The notes: generated by a model not told the origin, from the sequence alone. DNA of 63,127 nucleotides from Bacteroidota bacterium (GCA_013286985.1 JABDEQ010000003.1:1-63127); one strand, 5' to 3'. Numbered from the stretch's first letter, positions 24,722 through 34,608 are shown. Numbers and translations are program-made.

Positions 24722-26476
24722 ATGAATAGTTATATCCAGTCGTCACCTGCCTTCAACCTAAAAAAAGTCATTGCGGTTTGTATCATTGTCCTATACACCG
24801 GAAACGTTTTCGGACAAACGGATACAACGCATAAAATTGACCGCAAGTGGTGGAAAGAAGCTGTAGTTTATCAAATATATCCGCGAAGCTTTAAGGATAA
24901 TAATGGCGATGGCATTGGTGATTTAAAGGGCATCATATCAAAATTAGATTATATCAAAAGTTTGGGTGTGGATGTGGTTTGGCTCAATCCAATTTATAGC
25001 TCGCCCAATGATGACAACGGGTACGATGTAAGCGACTACCGCAACATCATGAGCGACTTCGGCACCATGGAAGATTTTAACATAATGCTCAAAGGTCTGC
25101 ATGATCGCGGTATTAAATTGGTGATGGACCTGGTGGTTAATCATAGCAGCGATGAGCACAAATGGTTTAAACAAAGCCGCAGTTCAAGAACCAGCCCTTA
25201 TCGGGAATATTACCACTGGTGGAATGCCGAAAATGGCAAACCACCTTATCGTTACAGCCTGTTTGATGTTAACCATGATGCCTGGCGGTATGACTCCTTA
25301 ACCAATGCTTATTACCTGCACTATTTTTCGCGCAAACAGCCCGACCTGAACTGGGAAAATCCAAAAGTAAGGCAAGAGGTTTTTAATATAATGAAGTTTT
25401 GGGCCGATAAAGGCATAGACGGCTTCCGGATGGACGCCTTTCAATATGCAGCTAAAGACACCACGTTTCCGGCTTTCCCGAAAGGTTTTGAAAAGAATTT
25501 TAATCAATACTACGGTATGGTAACCGGCCTGCATGGCTACTTACAGCAAATGAATAAAGAAGTATTAAGTAAGTATAACGTAATGACGGTAGCCGAGGGC
25601 GCAGGTAACACTTACGAAGATGCCCACAACATGGTAGATGCCGACCGTCACGAACTCAATATGGCTTACGCTTTTGATGGCGTTAATATTGCGAAATCAA
25701 GCGGGTACAGTTTATTGGAGTTTAAACAGGTATTCAGCAAATGGGATAGTGTTTTTGCTGATAAAGGATGGCTTTCTATCTTTTTAGCCAATCATGATCA
25801 GGCAAGGCTGGTGAGCAGGTATGGCAATGATAGTCCGAAATTTAGGGAGGTATCTTCAAAAATGCTTTCTACTTTTTTAATGACGATGCGCGGCACACCT
25901 TATTATTATAATGGCGATGAATTGGGTATGAGTAATCCGGGATTTACTAAAATTGAAGACTACCGCGATGTATCCTTATTGAATGAATACCATCACCAGT
26001 TAAACATCGGCGGTTCCATTCCCGATTTTCTGAAAGAAGCACAATTTAGCAGCCGCGATAATTCGCGCACGCCTTTTCAGTGGGATAGCTCGGCAAATTC
26101 GGGATTCACTACCGGGACACCCTGGATAAAAGTAAATGCTAATTATAAAACCATTAACGTTGCAGCCGAAGAAAAGGATAAGAACAGCTGCCTTAACTAT
26201 TTCAGAAAACTGGTTAAGCTCCGTAAAGAAAACCTTGTATTGGTTTATGGAAAATATACCCTGCTCGATAAAGATAATACCAAAGTTTATGCTTACACCC
26301 GCGAATTAGATGGCAAGAAAATGCTGATCGTACTCAACTTTACCAGCACAATTGCAGAAATAAAAACCGGGTATGATTTGTCGGTTGCTAAACTTGTTTT
26401 AAGTAATTATGAGAAATCAGAATCTGATAAAAGTAAATTATTACCATATCAGGCGGTGATCTATCAAATTCAGTAG
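24722..26476 (+). CDS. Exported GH13 alpha-glucosidase (oligo-1,6-glucosidase-like)
   Basis: Hydrolyses alpha-glucosidic bonds of short oligosaccharides. It has 584 residues: an N-terminal signal sequence (hydrophobic about 15-30, ending FGQT), a (beta/alpha)8 barrel and a C-terminal beta domain. GH13 motifs are DLVVNH (136-141), GFRMDAF with nucleophile Asp238, AEGAG with acid/base Glu292, and ANHDQ with Asp359. The DLVVNHSSDEH form is typical of oligo-1,6-glucosidases and trehalose-type enzymes. It stands alone, not in a Sus-like locus. Exact specificity is uncertain. Confidence 0.88.
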   Translation: MNSYIQSSPAFNLKKVIAVCIIVLYTGNVFGQTDTTHKIDRKWWKEAVVYQIYPRSFKDNNGDGIGDLKGIISKLDYIKSLGVDVVWLNPIYSSPNDDNGYDVSDYRNIMSDFGTMEDFNIMLKGLHDRGIKLVMDLVVNHSSDEHKWFKQSRSSRTSPYREYYHWWNAENGKPPYRYSLFDVNHDAWRYDSLTNAYYLHYFSRKQPDLNWENPKVRQEVFNIMKFWADKGIDGFRMDAFQYAAKDTTFPAFPKGFEKNFNQYYGMVTGLHGYLQQMNKEVLSKYNVMTVAEGAGNTYEDAHNMVDADRHELNMAYAFDGVNIAKSSGYSLLEFKQVFSKWDSVFADKGWLSIFLANHDQARLVSRYGNDSPKFREVSSKMLSTFLMTMRGTPYYYNGDELGMSNPGFTKIEDYRDVSLLNEYHHQLNIGGSIPDFLKEAQFSSRDNSRTPFQWDSSANSGFTTGTPWIKVNANYKTINVAAEEKDKNSCLNYFRKLVKLRKENLVLVYGKYTLLDKDNTKVYAYTRELDGKKMLIVLNFTSTIAEIKTGYDLSVAKLVLSNYEKSESDKSKLLPYQAVIYQIQ

Positions 26477-26501
26477 TTCTTTTTGTAATCATTCTACACG
26501 T

Positions 26502-26631
26502 CGTCATGGCTAGGAACGAAGCCATCTACACAGGACGGTCAATGGAACGTAATACGCTAACGGAACTTGATCAACAAACTTTGTGCTATTACCTGCATAG
26601 TTTATGGATTGCTTCGTACCTCGCAATGACG
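26502..26631. repeat. 130-bp element with inverted CGTCATTGCGAGG-type ends
   Basis: The left end (26502-26526) reads CGTCATGGCTAGGAACGAAG and the right end (26607-26631) is the inverted form of CGTCATTGCGAGGTACGAAG. The arms match at most positions, and the internal 80 bases do not encode a protein. The end sequence is a widely dispersed intergenic repeat in Bacteroidota as I recall it. This looks like a non-autonomous, MITE-like or REP-type insertion between convergent genes. Confidence 0.65.
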
Positions 26632-26657
26632 TGATGTTTATTAGTCGGCTAATTCAC

Positions 26658-27098
26658 TCAAACCAATACTGGTTCCATCTTCGTACTTACCCCAATACGG
26701 TTCCAGGCGTTAATAGTAATAATAGCCATAATGATTTGCGCCAGATAAGTCTCATCAAAAAGAGCCGCGGCTTTGTTATAGGTTTCATCAGATACTTTGT
26801 TATTGATCAGCGTAACTTCTTCGGTAAGGGCTAATATGGCTCTTTCCTGCTCATCAAAAAACGGTGTTTCGCGCCACGCATTCAGGGCATAGATTCGTTG
26901 TTCAGTTTCGCCAGCTTTGCGGGCATCGCGGGTATGCATGTCGATACAATAAGCGCAGCTGTTTATTTGTGAGGCTCTTATTTTTATCAGATCCTTGTGT
27001 TTGGTTGTAAGACCGGTGCTTTCTACATAATGTTCCAAAGCCAGCATAGCTTTGTATGCTGCCGGATCTGCCTGGTTAATTTTAATTCTGTTGCTCAT
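26658..27098 (-). CDS. Carboxymuconolactone decarboxylase / AhpD-like protein
   Basis: A 146-residue protein of the AhpD-like fold. The redox motif is CAYCIDMHTRDARKAGE (CxxC then His, residues about 52-59), which marks peroxidase-reductase-like members rather than true decarboxylases. It follows the Crp-type gene by 72 bases on the same strand and may be controlled by it. A role in peroxide or electrophile defence is likely. Confidence 0.85.
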   Translation of the reverse strand: MSNRIKINQADPAAYKAMLALEHYVESTGLTTKHKDLIKIRASQINSCAYCIDMHTRDARKAGETEQRIYALNAWRETPFFDEQERAILALTEEVTLINNKVSDETYNKAAALFDETYLAQIIMAIITINAWNRIGVSTKMEPVLV

Positions 27099-27170
27099 TT
27101 TTTTATCTCTTTTGATAAATCAAAGTTCGGCAACAAATGTCCTTCAAAAAATGAACTGAGTTTAAGAAAA

Positions 27171-27755
27171 TCAAATCTTTTTGGCGCGCAGCCTGCTCAA
27201 AAACTGTGGTGTAAAGCCAAGGTAAGAGGCCAGCATGTATTGAGGTACACGCTGCATAAAATCGGGATAGAGTTTGGCAAAATGAAAGTAGCGCTCTTCA
27301 TCCGTCATATTAAAAATAAAACCTATACGGCGCTGCGAGGCTACAAATGCGGTTTGCATTATGATGCGAAAATAGCTTTCCAGTTTGGGTATCGCTTCAA
27401 ATAATGCCGCTCTGTTTTTTTCGGGAAGCAATAATAATTCAGAGGGCTCAATGGTCTGTATAAAACAATTTGAAGGTTTGTTGGTCATCAGGCTGTCCTG
27501 ATCGGCTATCCACCAGTTTTCGATGCCAAATTGTATAATTTGTTCGTTCAGCTTATTATTGACCAGGTACTGACGCACACATCCTTTCACTACAAAGTAA
27601 TTGCCTTTACAGTGTTCGCCCGGCTCCAGTAAAAAAGTTTTCTTTTTTAGATTGATGAGCTCCAGCTTATCGCAAAGCAACTGCTCTTCCTGAGACGTTA
27701 GCTGCACGTATCTTTTTATATGAGCAAGTAGTTGCGGGTACATGTTGATGAACAT
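27171..27755 (-). CDS. Crp/Fnr family transcriptional regulator
   Basis: A 194-residue regulator with an N-terminal cyclic-nucleotide-binding-like beta-roll (FLLEPGEHCKGNYFVVKGCVRQYL) and a C-terminal helix-turn-helix ending ASYLGFTPQFLSRLRAKK. Bacteroidota have many such small Crp-type proteins, usually with a lost cAMP site. ATG codons at 27755 and 27743 are both possible starts. It lies upstream of the AhpD-like gene on the same strand. Confidence 0.87.
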   Translation of the reverse strand: MFINMYPQLLAHIKRYVQLTSQEEQLLCDKLELINLKKKTFLLEPGEHCKGNYFVVKGCVRQYLVNNKLNEQIIQFGIENWWIADQDSLMTNKPSNCFIQTIEPSELLLLPEKNRAALFEAIPKLESYFRIIMQTAFVASQRRIGFIFNMTDEERYFHFAKLYPDFMQRVPQYMLASYLGFTPQFLSRLRAKKI

Positions 27756-27764
27756 TTAACACCA

Positions 27765-27792
27765 AAGCGATGGGTTTAAAAACCCATCGCTT
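27765..27792 (-). terminator. Palindromic hairpin after the carboxylesterase gene
   Basis: A perfect 13-bp stem (27765-27777 with 27780-27792) has a two-base gap. It sits just after the esterase stop at 27805 and probably ends its transcript. A related palindrome (AGCGAnGGG type) occurs at 47946-47973, so it may also be a dispersed repeat. Confidence 0.6.
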
Positions 27793-27804
27793 CAATATAT
27801 TATT

Positions 27805-29388
27805 TTATTTGCTGTAAAATCTATCCAAAAACAAATAACGGTCACGGTCGGTTGCCGACTGTAATTTGGTATCGACATTTATGTCGATGAATTTTTCAGA
27901 ACTACCGTTTGTGTTTGGTGTCCAAACAGGCAAGCCTGCCGCGTTTGGATTTCCTGTTTTTATAAAATTGGCAAAATAGTTTTGCATAGTGGCCGATACT
28001 TTATAATCGTCCGCAGTCCAGGCAAATACTTTATTGGATGCTAAGTTGCCCATAGCAAATTCAATTTCCGATGCATGTGAGGCACCCACCATGGCTTTCG
28101 GCAATTTAGTATAAGTAGAACCTGCATTTACCTCGGGCGGTCTTGGACACGAGAACAAATAGCGGTAAACTGGTTTGGTTCCTGTTTTTGCCTGTAAATC
28201 CGCCCATTTCCAGGTGCTGTAAGCAATAAACCTATCGCTCGCTATGGCTGTTGCCGATTTGATGACTTCATCCTGTGTATTACCCGGATATAATTTCAAA
28301 ACCTCGGCTGCATCATCGCCAAACTGTTGTTTTACTTTTGCAGCATAGTTTTCAGGTGTGGGCATATCGCCTCCGGTAAAAGCCTGATAAGGCACTTCGG
28401 CAGAGTTCCATCCAACCAATAACGGTACGTGGGCTTGTTCTCCTGCCTCAAAAATGGCAGCCGGTGTTTTTGGCAGAAAATAACCATCCACCGTTGCCGC
28501 CAGCCTGAAATTGCCTGGTTTTGATGCGTAATCAAGCAGTTGAGCCGCTGGGATAGCGCGTAGGTCGGCCAATGAGTTTGCTTTTAAATTTGTGGCCAGG
28601 TTTACGCCATTTTGTTCTCCGTCAGCCAGCGACATAGGCGGAGTAGTCGGTTTAATCATGGCACCGCTTTCGCCAATAGCGCCACTAATCAAATCTTTTG
28701 AAAGGGGAGAAGCCATTTGAGCAGATACAGATATAGAACCTGCCGACTCGCCTGCGATGGTCACCATTTTAGGATCGCCGCCAAAAGCTGCAATATTAGC
28801 CTGTACCCAACGCAAAGCTGCATTCTGATCTAGCAAACCGTAATTCCCTGAAGAATGATGTACCGATTCTTTGGTTAATTCCGGATGTGCAAAGAAACCG
28901 AAGACGCCTAACCTATAATTAACAGTAATGGCAATAATTCCTTTTTGTGCCATGCTTTCACCATCATAACGTGATTCCGATCCATCGCCGCTAACAAATC
29001 CACCGCCATAAAAATATACCAAAACGGGCAATTTCTTTCCTGCCGGTACCTTTGCAGGCAGCCATACGTTAAGATACAGGCAATCCTCACTCATGGTATC
29101 GGCGCGGAATATCATATCACTATAAACACGTTTTTGTATGGGCATATGACTAAAATGATCTGCTTTTAAAATGCCTGTCCAATTAGCTGCGGGTTGTGGT
29201 TCTTTCCAACGCAAATTACCAACAGGGGGTAACGCATAGGGGACACCTTTAAAGCTATTTACACCTGTTGATGCATTAAAAGCACCTTCAAGCGTACCAT
29301 TGTTAATTTTAACCTGCGGGTTGTTTTGTGCCATTGCGCTGCTCATCATAAATATCAGGAGCATTAAAAAACTAAAATAAGTTCTCAT
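27805..29388 (-). CDS. Exported type-B carboxylesterase/lipase
   Basis: A 527-residue alpha/beta hydrolase of the cholinesterase/para-nitrobenzyl esterase family. The signal peptide is MRTYFSFLMLLIFMMSSAMA. The nucleophile elbow is GESAGSIS. The acid candidate lies in GWNSAEVPY, and His in GASHASEIEF is the base candidate. The oxyanion motif VYFYGGGFVSG is present. It probably acts in the periplasm or at the cell surface on carboxylic esters; the natural substrate is unknown. Confidence 0.88.
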   Translation of the reverse strand: MRTYFSFLMLLIFMMSSAMAQNNPQVKINNGTLEGAFNASTGVNSFKGVPYALPPVGNLRWKEPQPAANWTGILKADHFSHMPIQKRVYSDMIFRADTMSEDCLYLNVWLPAKVPAGKKLPVLVYFYGGGFVSGDGSESRYDGESMAQKGIIAITVNYRLGVFGFFAHPELTKESVHHSSGNYGLLDQNAALRWVQANIAAFGGDPKMVTIAGESAGSISVSAQMASPLSKDLISGAIGESGAMIKPTTPPMSLADGEQNGVNLATNLKANSLADLRAIPAAQLLDYASKPGNFRLAATVDGYFLPKTPAAIFEAGEQAHVPLLVGWNSAEVPYQAFTGGDMPTPENYAAKVKQQFGDDAAEVLKLYPGNTQDEVIKSATAIASDRFIAYSTWKWADLQAKTGTKPVYRYLFSCPRPPEVNAGSTYTKLPKAMVGASHASEIEFAMGNLASNKVFAWTADDYKVSATMQNYFANFIKTGNPNAAGLPVWTPNTNGSSEKFIDINVDTKLQSATDRDRYLFLDRFYSK

Positions 29389-29722
29389 TCAAATTGGTTT
29401 AAAATTGGTATTGAAGAAATGAAACAGAGATGTAAATTTATAAATTACCGATGTTGCATTATGTAACAATAGTAATCAATTATTTAATATTGGCGGTTAC
29501 CGTGTATTTTGTGGGAACTATGACTTAGGACGTATGGATTATAAGATTATTCTTTTTGGCGGGGGATAAATCCAATCATCCAGCGAATCAAATAAATCTT
29601 AGTCCAACAATTAAGCTCATACTTTGTATATTTATCTGATCCGCAGTTCCTTTTATTTTGTTCGGCCTTAAACAGTCGAAAGCTTAAGGAAAATTCGGAA
29701 TTTAGCGCCATAATTATTGCTG
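29389..29722. other. 334-bp divergent intergenic region before the LutA-like gene
   Basis: AT-rich region between the divergent carboxylesterase and LutA-like genes. No open frame of note is visible. The words near the LutA start do not form a clear TTTG/TAnnTTTG promoter. Nothing else recognised. Confidence 0.5.
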
Positions 29723-30451
29723 ATGAATATTGAACTGTTTATTCCTTGTTTTATTGATCAATTGTTTCCCGAAACCGCTTTTAATACCTTGAAAGTGCTG
29801 CAAAAAGCAGGATGCACAGTTAATTACAATCCATCGCAAACCTGTTGTGGCCAACCCGCCTTCAATGCCGGTTTTTGGGATGATGCCAAAGCCGTGGGTA
29901 GTAAATTTTTAAATGATTTTCCGACTGATAGTGTTATCGTAACCCCCTCAGCCTCGTGTACGGGCATGGTGAAAAATTACTATAACGATCTGTTTACCAA
30001 TACTGCGGTGCATAACAAATGCCGCAATGTACAGGGCAATATTTATGAGCTTTCAGACTTCCTGGTGAATATTTTGCAGGTTGATTATTTTGGCGCCGAG
30101 CTGGATGGTAAAGCAGTTTATCACGATAGTTGTGCCGCCCTGCGCGAATGCAAAATTAAAACAGAACCCCGTCAGCTGCTGTCAAAAGTATTGGGGTTAG
30201 ATTTGGTAGACCTAAAGGATAATGAAACCTGCTGCGGCTTTGGTGGCACCTTTGCTGTTAAGTTTGATGCTATATCAACAGCTATGGCGCAGCAAAAGGT
30301 CGACAACGCCCTGGCTGCCGAAGCTGAATACATCATCTCAACCGATGCATCCTGCCTGATGCATTTGCAAAGCTATATCGACAAAAATAATCTTCCCATA
30401 AAAACCTACCACCTGGCTGATGTTTTGGCAATGGGATGGGGGAATGTTTAA
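29723..30451 (+). CDS. LutA-like (Fe-S)-binding protein
   Basis: A 242-residue protein with two cysteine-rich CCG domains, as in the lactate utilisation protein LutA and heterodisulfide reductase subunits. Motifs are CCGQPAF in the first half and CCGFGGTFAV in the second, with SCAALRE between. ATG at 29723 is preferred to an upstream TTG. LutA works with LutB and LutC in lactate oxidation, but neither partner is in this window. Electron-transfer or lactate metabolism is the likely role. Confidence 0.82.
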   Translation: MNIELFIPCFIDQLFPETAFNTLKVLQKAGCTVNYNPSQTCCGQPAFNAGFWDDAKAVGSKFLNDFPTDSVIVTPSASCTGMVKNYYNDLFTNTAVHNKCRNVQGNIYELSDFLVNILQVDYFGAELDGKAVYHDSCAALRECKIKTEPRQLLSKVLGLDLVDLKDNETCCGFGGTFAVKFDAISTAMAQQKVDNALAAEAEYIISTDASCLMHLQSYIDKNNLPIKTYHLADVLAMGWGNV

Positions 30452-30483
30452 GGATTGCGGAAGTCGGAATTTGGATTGCGGAA
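30452..30483. repeat. Direct repeat GGATTGCGGAA
   Basis: GGATTGCGGAA occurs at 30452-30462 and 30473-30483, immediately after the LutA-like gene. The 10 bases between are similar in kind (GTCGGAATTT). Short tandem words of this type recur in intergenic regions of this window. Confidence 0.5.
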
Positions 30484-30659
30484 TTTTTTAATGCTAATGG
30501 TTTTGCTGAGTTGTCGCCAATTTCCCTTTCAAAAATCATTACAATATCACCACATCCCTTTCAAAATAATTCCTTAAATTCGCACCACAAAATTTAAAGA
30601 TCACTTGGTAGGTGATTAAATTGAAACACAATTTTTTAAAATTCAAATCATAGTTGTAG

Positions 30660-32585
30660 ATGATTAACATTACTCTCCCTGACGGTTCAGTACGTCAGTA
30701 TGAAAAAGGAACAAGTTCCATGCAGATCGCGCAGTCGATCTCCGAAGGATTAGCAAGAAACGTATTAGCAGCAGAAGTAAACGGACAGGTTTGGGACGCA
30801 GGCCGCGCCATTGAGCAGGATGCCTCCATTAAACTATTAACCTGGAACGATCTGCAGGGTAAATCAACCTTCTGGCATTCATCGGCCCACTTAATGGCCG
30901 AGGCTTTGGAAGCACTTTATCCGGGTACTAAATTTGGTATCGGCCCGGCAATTGAAACCGGCTTTTATTATGATGTTGATTTCGGCGACCGCGATTTTTC
31001 ATCAGAAGAATTTAAAAAGATAGAAGACAAAATTCTGGAACTGGCTAAAACCAAAGAAGAATTTGTTCGCAAACCGGTTAGCAAAGCCGATGCCGTTGAA
31101 TATTTTACCGAAAAAGGAGACGAATATAAGCTTGACCTGATTAAAGATTTGGCCGATGGTTCTATTACCTTATATACACAGGGTAATTTCACCGATTTGT
31201 GCCGCGGTCCGCATATCCCCAATACCGGCTTTATAAAGGCTGTAAAACTAATGAGTGTTGCAGGCGCTTACTGGCGCGGTGATGAAAGCCGCAAACAGCT
31301 TACCCGTATTTATGGCGTAACTTTCCCTAAAGCAAGCGAGCTTACCGACTACCTGCACATGCTGGAGGAAGCTAAAAAGCGCGATCACCGCAAACTGGGT
31401 AAAGAAATGGAGTTATTTGCCTTTTCTGAAAAGGTAGGCATGGGTTTGCCTCTGTGGTTACCCAAAGGTGCGGCTTTAAGGCAACGCCTGGTTGACTTTA
31501 TGCAAAAAGCACAGGTTAAAGCCGGTTATGAGCAGGTGATTTCGCCGCATATCGGTCATAAAAACCTATATGTAACTTCGGGCCATTATGAAAAATATGG
31601 TGCGGATTCTTTTCAGCCTATAAAAACACCGCAGGAAGGTGAGGAGTTCTTCTTAAAACCGATGAACTGCCCGCATCATTGCGAAATGTATAAAACCAAA
31701 CCACGTTCGTATAAGGATCTTCCGGTTCGTTATGCTGAATTTGGTACTGTTTACCGTTACGAGCAAAGCGGCGAGCTGCACGGTTTAACCCGTGTACGCG
31801 GATTTACTCAGGATGATGCGCATTTATTTTGCCGTCCCGACCAGGTGAAGGAAGAATTTAAAAAAGTAATTGACCTGGTATTATATGTATTTACTGCTTT
31901 GGGTTTTGAGAATTATACTGCACAGGTATCCTTGCGCGACCCGGAAAATAAATCAAAATATATAGGTACCGATGAAAACTGGGCATTGGCTGAGGCCGCA
32001 ATTATTGAAGCTGCTGCCGAAAAGGGATTAAAAACCGTTGTTGAATTAGGTGAGGCCGCGTTTTACGGCCCTAAGCTTGATTTTATGGTGAAGGATGCTT
32101 TGGGCAGAAAATGGCAACTGGGAACTATACAGGTTGACTATAACCTGCCCGAGCGTTTTGAACTGGAATATACCGGCAGCGACAATCAAAAACACCGCCC
32201 GGTAATGATCCACAGGGCGCCTTTTGGTTCATTGGAAAGATTCATTGCTGTACTGATTGAACATTGCGCCGGTAATTTCCCGCTTTGGCTATCTCCTGAG
32301 CAGTTTATTATTTTGCCTATTTCTGAAAAATATGAAGATTATGCAAAAAAACTTTCAGAATCATTAAAAGATTCCGATATTTGCGGGCTTATTGATTTCA
32401 GGGACGAGAAAATCGGACGTAAGATACGCGATGCTGAAGTCAAAAAAATCCCTTATATGCTGATTGTTGGCGAAAAGGAAGAGGCCGAGGGTCTGGTTTC
32501 CGTTAGAAAACATGGCACAGGAGATTTGGGAAGTATGAGCATTGAGGATTTTAAAAAACAAATAATTAAAGAAATAACAGTATAA
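30660..32585 (+). CDS. thrS: Threonyl-tRNA synthetase
   Basis: Charges tRNA-Thr with threonine and edits mischarged serine. It has 641 residues in the usual order: TGS domain (1-60), editing domain (about 65-225, with [11 protein letters not shown] and CRGPHIP), class II catalytic core (with [10 protein letters not shown] and [12 protein letters not shown]) and anticodon-binding domain. It begins the operon thrS-infC-rpmI-rplT, with infC starting one base past its stop. The leader has a small hairpin around ATCACTTGGTAGGTGAT at about 30601-30617. Confidence 0.97.
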   Translation: MINITLPDGSVRQYEKGTSSMQIAQSISEGLARNVLAAEVNGQVWDAGRAIEQDASIKLLTWNDLQGKSTFWHSSAHLMAEALEALYPGTKFGIGPAIETGFYYDVDFGDRDFSSEEFKKIEDKILELAKTKEEFVRKPVSKADAVEYFTEKGDEYKLDLIKDLADGSITLYTQGNFTDLCRGPHIPNTGFIKAVKLMSVAGAYWRGDESRKQLTRIYGVTFPKASELTDYLHMLEEAKKRDHRKLGKEMELFAFSEKVGMGLPLWLPKGAALRQRLVDFMQKAQVKAGYEQVISPHIGHKNLYVTSGHYEKYGADSFQPIKTPQEGEEFFLKPMNCPHHCEMYKTKPRSYKDLPVRYAEFGTVYRYEQSGELHGLTRVRGFTQDDAHLFCRPDQVKEEFKKVIDLVLYVFTALGFENYTAQVSLRDPENKSKYIGTDENWALAEAAIIEAAAEKGLKTVVELGEAAFYGPKLDFMVKDALGRKWQLGTIQVDYNLPERFELEYTGSDNQKHRPVMIHRAPFGSLERFIAVLIEHCAGNFPLWLSPEQFIILPISEKYEDYAKKLSESLKDSDICGLIDFRDEKIGRKIRDAEVKKIPYMLIVGEKEEAEGLVSVRKHGTGDLGSMSIEDFKKQIIKEITV

Positions 32586-32586
32586 A

Positions 32587-33153
32587 TTGGCATTAAACAA
32601 ACCTTTCAACAGAGGACCAAGGCTACCATTTAAGAAAAAGGAAGCTGAACACAACATCAATCAATTTATCCGTGCTCAGGAAGTTCGCCTTGTGGGCGAC
32701 AATGTGGAGCAGGGAGTTTATTCATTACGGGACGCCCTGGCAATAGCCGAAGAGCAGGAATTGGATTTAGTGGAGATATCTCCAAATGCGGTACCTCCTG
32801 TTTGTAAAGTAACTGATTATAACAAGTTTATTTACGAGCAGAAGAAAAAGTTAAAGGAAATAAAAAGCAATGCCAAGCAGACCGTTATTAAGGAAATTCG
32901 TTTCGGACCGAACACTGATGACCATGACTTTGAATTTAAATTAAAGCATGCCATCAAATTTTTGGAAGCCGGCGAAAAGGTAAGAGCTTATGTACACTTT
33001 AAAGGCCGTGCAATTGTTTACAAGGAGCAGGGTGAAATTTTGCTACTTCGTTTTGCACAGGCATTAGAAGAAGTAGGTAAAGTGGAGCAATTACCAAAGC
33101 TTGAAGGAAAACGGATGTTTTTAACCGTTACGCCTAAAGCGGCTAAGAAGTAG
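32587..33153 (+). CDS. infC: Translation initiation factor IF-3 (TTG start)
   Basis: Checks start-codon pairing and keeps ribosomal subunits apart. It has 188 residues: an N-terminal domain ([16 protein letters not shown]), a linker and a C-terminal domain ([21 protein letters not shown]). The start codon is TTG at 32587, one base past the thrS stop; no in-frame ATG precedes the conserved N-terminal region. Rare infC starts are known in other bacteria and serve autoregulation, because IF-3 rejects non-AUG starts. Confidence 0.93.
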   Translation: MALNKPFNRGPRLPFKKKEAEHNINQFIRAQEVRLVGDNVEQGVYSLRDALAIAEEQELDLVEISPNAVPPVCKVTDYNKFIYEQKKKLKEIKSNAKQTVIKEIRFGPNTDDHDFEFKLKHAIKFLEAGEKVRAYVHFKGRAIVYKEQGEILLLRFAQALEEVGKVEQLPKLEGKRMFLTVTPKAAKK

Positions 33154-33154
33154 G

Positions 33155-33200
33155 GGTTAGTGATTAGAGATCAGAGGTTAGTGATCAGCGTGGATGATTT
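33155..33200. repeat. GGTTAGTGAT tandem words after infC
   Basis: GGTTAGTGAT occurs twice within 46 bases (about 33155 and 33176), interspersed with GATTAGAGATCAG. The same kind of words appears in the 18590-18671 repeat. It lies in the gap of 121 bases between infC and rpmI. Confidence 0.45.
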
Positions 33201-33274
33201 AGCTCTCGGCTTTTTGCTTTCAGCTTTCACCTCAAAAAGAAGAATTAATTAAATAAATATATATACAGACGGTT

Positions 33275-33475
33275 ATGCCAAAAATGAAAACCAATTCCAG
33301 TGCCAAAAAGCGCTTTAAGCTTACTGGAACAGGTAAAATCACCAGGAAGAACGCCTACAAAAGCCACATCTTAACCAAGATGTCGACAAAACGTAAGCGT
33401 AACCTTACTCACACCAGTTTAGTTTCTGATGCTGACATGGGTAACGTAAAACGTATGCTTTGCATAGGTAAGTAA
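33275..33475 (+). CDS. rpmI: Ribosomal protein L35
   Basis: Small basic protein of the large ribosomal subunit, 66 residues. It starts [20 protein letters not shown] and has the conserved KRNLTH block, typical of L35. It lies in the conserved infC-rpmI-rplT order and is followed by rplT after 74 bases. Confidence 0.97.
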   Translation: MPKMKTNSSAKKRFKLTGTGKITRKNAYKSHILTKMSTKRKRNLTHTSLVSDADMGNVKRMLCIGK

Positions 33476-33549
33476 TTAACAAATTTTTAACCAGGTATTA
33501 GAGTTTTAAGTTCAGTGTAAACTGGCACTCACTACCAAAAAACAAAATC

Positions 33550-33894
33550 ATGCCACGTTCAGTTAACGCAGTAGCGTCGAGAAGACGCCGGAAAAAAATC
33601 ATGAACCTAGCCAAAGGCTATTGGGGTTCACGTAGCAAGGTGTATACCGTTGCTAAAAACACAGTTGAAAAAGGTTTACAGTACGCTTATCGTGACCGTA
33701 AAACCAAGAAAAGAGAGTTCAGAGCTTTATGGATCCAACGTATTAACGCTGGTGCCCGTCAGCACGGAATTTCTTACTCTCAATTAATGGGTAAATTAAC
33801 AGCAAAAGAAATTGGTTTAAACCGTAAGGTTTTGGCTGATTTAGCTATGAATCATCCGGATGCTTTTAAAGCAGTTGTTGATGCAGTAAAATAA
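33550..33894 (+). CDS. rplT: Ribosomal protein L20
   Basis: Binds 23S rRNA early in large-subunit assembly. It has 114 residues with the basic helical N-terminus [17 protein letters not shown] and the conserved [20 protein letters not shown] block. L20 represses its own operon in some bacteria; no leader structure for this is evident here. Last gene of the thrS operon, followed by a strong terminator. Confidence 0.97.
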   Translation: MPRSVNAVASRRRRKKIMNLAKGYWGSRSKVYTVAKNTVEKGLQYAYRDRKTKKREFRALWIQRINAGARQHGISYSQLMGKLTAKEIGLNRKVLADLAMNHPDAFKAVVDAVK

Positions 33895-33922
33895 TTAAAA
33901 AATATCGTTTTAAAAACAAGGC

Positions 33923-33959
33923 AAAAAAGCCGTTTCAGTAAAATGAGACGGCTTTTTTG
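33923..33959 (+). terminator. Terminator of the thrS-infC-rpmI-rplT operon
   Basis: A 15-bp stem with one G-U pair (33923-33937 with 33944-33958), with six T in its distal arm, lies 28 bases past the rplT stop. The same hairpin read on the minus strand starts 15 bases after the convergent gene. Confidence 0.85.
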
Positions 33960-33975
33960 TTTTAATTCTATTAGT

Positions 33976-34608
33976 CTAATTAGGAATAATCTTCAGGTTT
34001 TTCCAGTCGCCATCTGTTCCTCCAGCCCAAAGGCCGATCATCTCACCGCCAGTATGTGCAAGCGGCTCTACAACCAGTGAGGGCGTGGCATTTCCATTAA
34101 CATACACTTTAATATTTTTATTGTCGACAGTTATGCGTGCATGCAGCCATACATTGGGATCGGGCGCAGGTGAAATAGGTTGTTCATACTTGCCGGGGTA
34201 TTCTTGTCTGAGTTTTTGCCAATCGTAATTAGGCAATGCCATATACTGAACAGCATGTGATTTTCTTAAAGGATCATCAGCCCGGAAGTTAAACGGCCGG
34301 AAGTAGATCACTTCATAAGTTGAATCGTTTAAGCCATGAAGGGCAATACCCACAAAACTTGCCTGAAGTACGTCCTTGCCTCTAATATCAACTTCGATAG
34401 TTCCATAATTGAATTTTTTGTGATTTACCCATGCTATACCAACGCTTTGCGCATCATTTAAATGCACGCTGCCTGCATCAGATCCGGCACTTATGGTACG
34501 GTTAACTACTGTGTATTGCTTTTGCAGATCATCAGCAGACTGACCAAAACAATTTAATGCTATAAAAAGCATTATTATAGCAGGAGGGAAGGAGAATAAT
34601 ATTTTCAT
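33976..34608 (-). CDS. Exported beta-sandwich protein (concanavalin-like, DUF1080-like)
   Basis: A 210-residue protein with an N-terminal signal peptide (hydrophobic about 5-20, ending NCFGQ). The rest is strand-rich with VGIAWVNHKKFNYGTIEVDIRGKD, ARITVDNKNIKVYVNG and GLWAGGTDGDWKNLKI. This is the pattern of concanavalin A-like jelly rolls found in glycan-binding or hydrolase families. No catalytic residues can be assigned. Probably periplasmic or surface. Single gene. Confidence 0.7.
   Translation of the reverse strand: MKILFSFPPAIIMLFIALNCFGQSADDLQKQYTVVNRTISAGSDAGSVHLNDAQSVGIAWVNHKKFNYGTIEVDIRGKDVLQASFVGIALHGLNDSTYEVIYFRPFNFRADDPLRKSHAVQYMALPNYDWQKLRQEYPGKYEQPISPAPDPNVWLHARITVDNKNIKVYVNGNATPSLVVEPLAHTGGEMIGLWAGGTDGDWKNLKIIPN

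Noticed and set aside
30660..30690. Threonine-responsive T-box before thrS
   Set aside because: T-box leaders are characteristic of Firmicutes, and no T-box motif or specifier loop is visible; only a short hairpin is seen.
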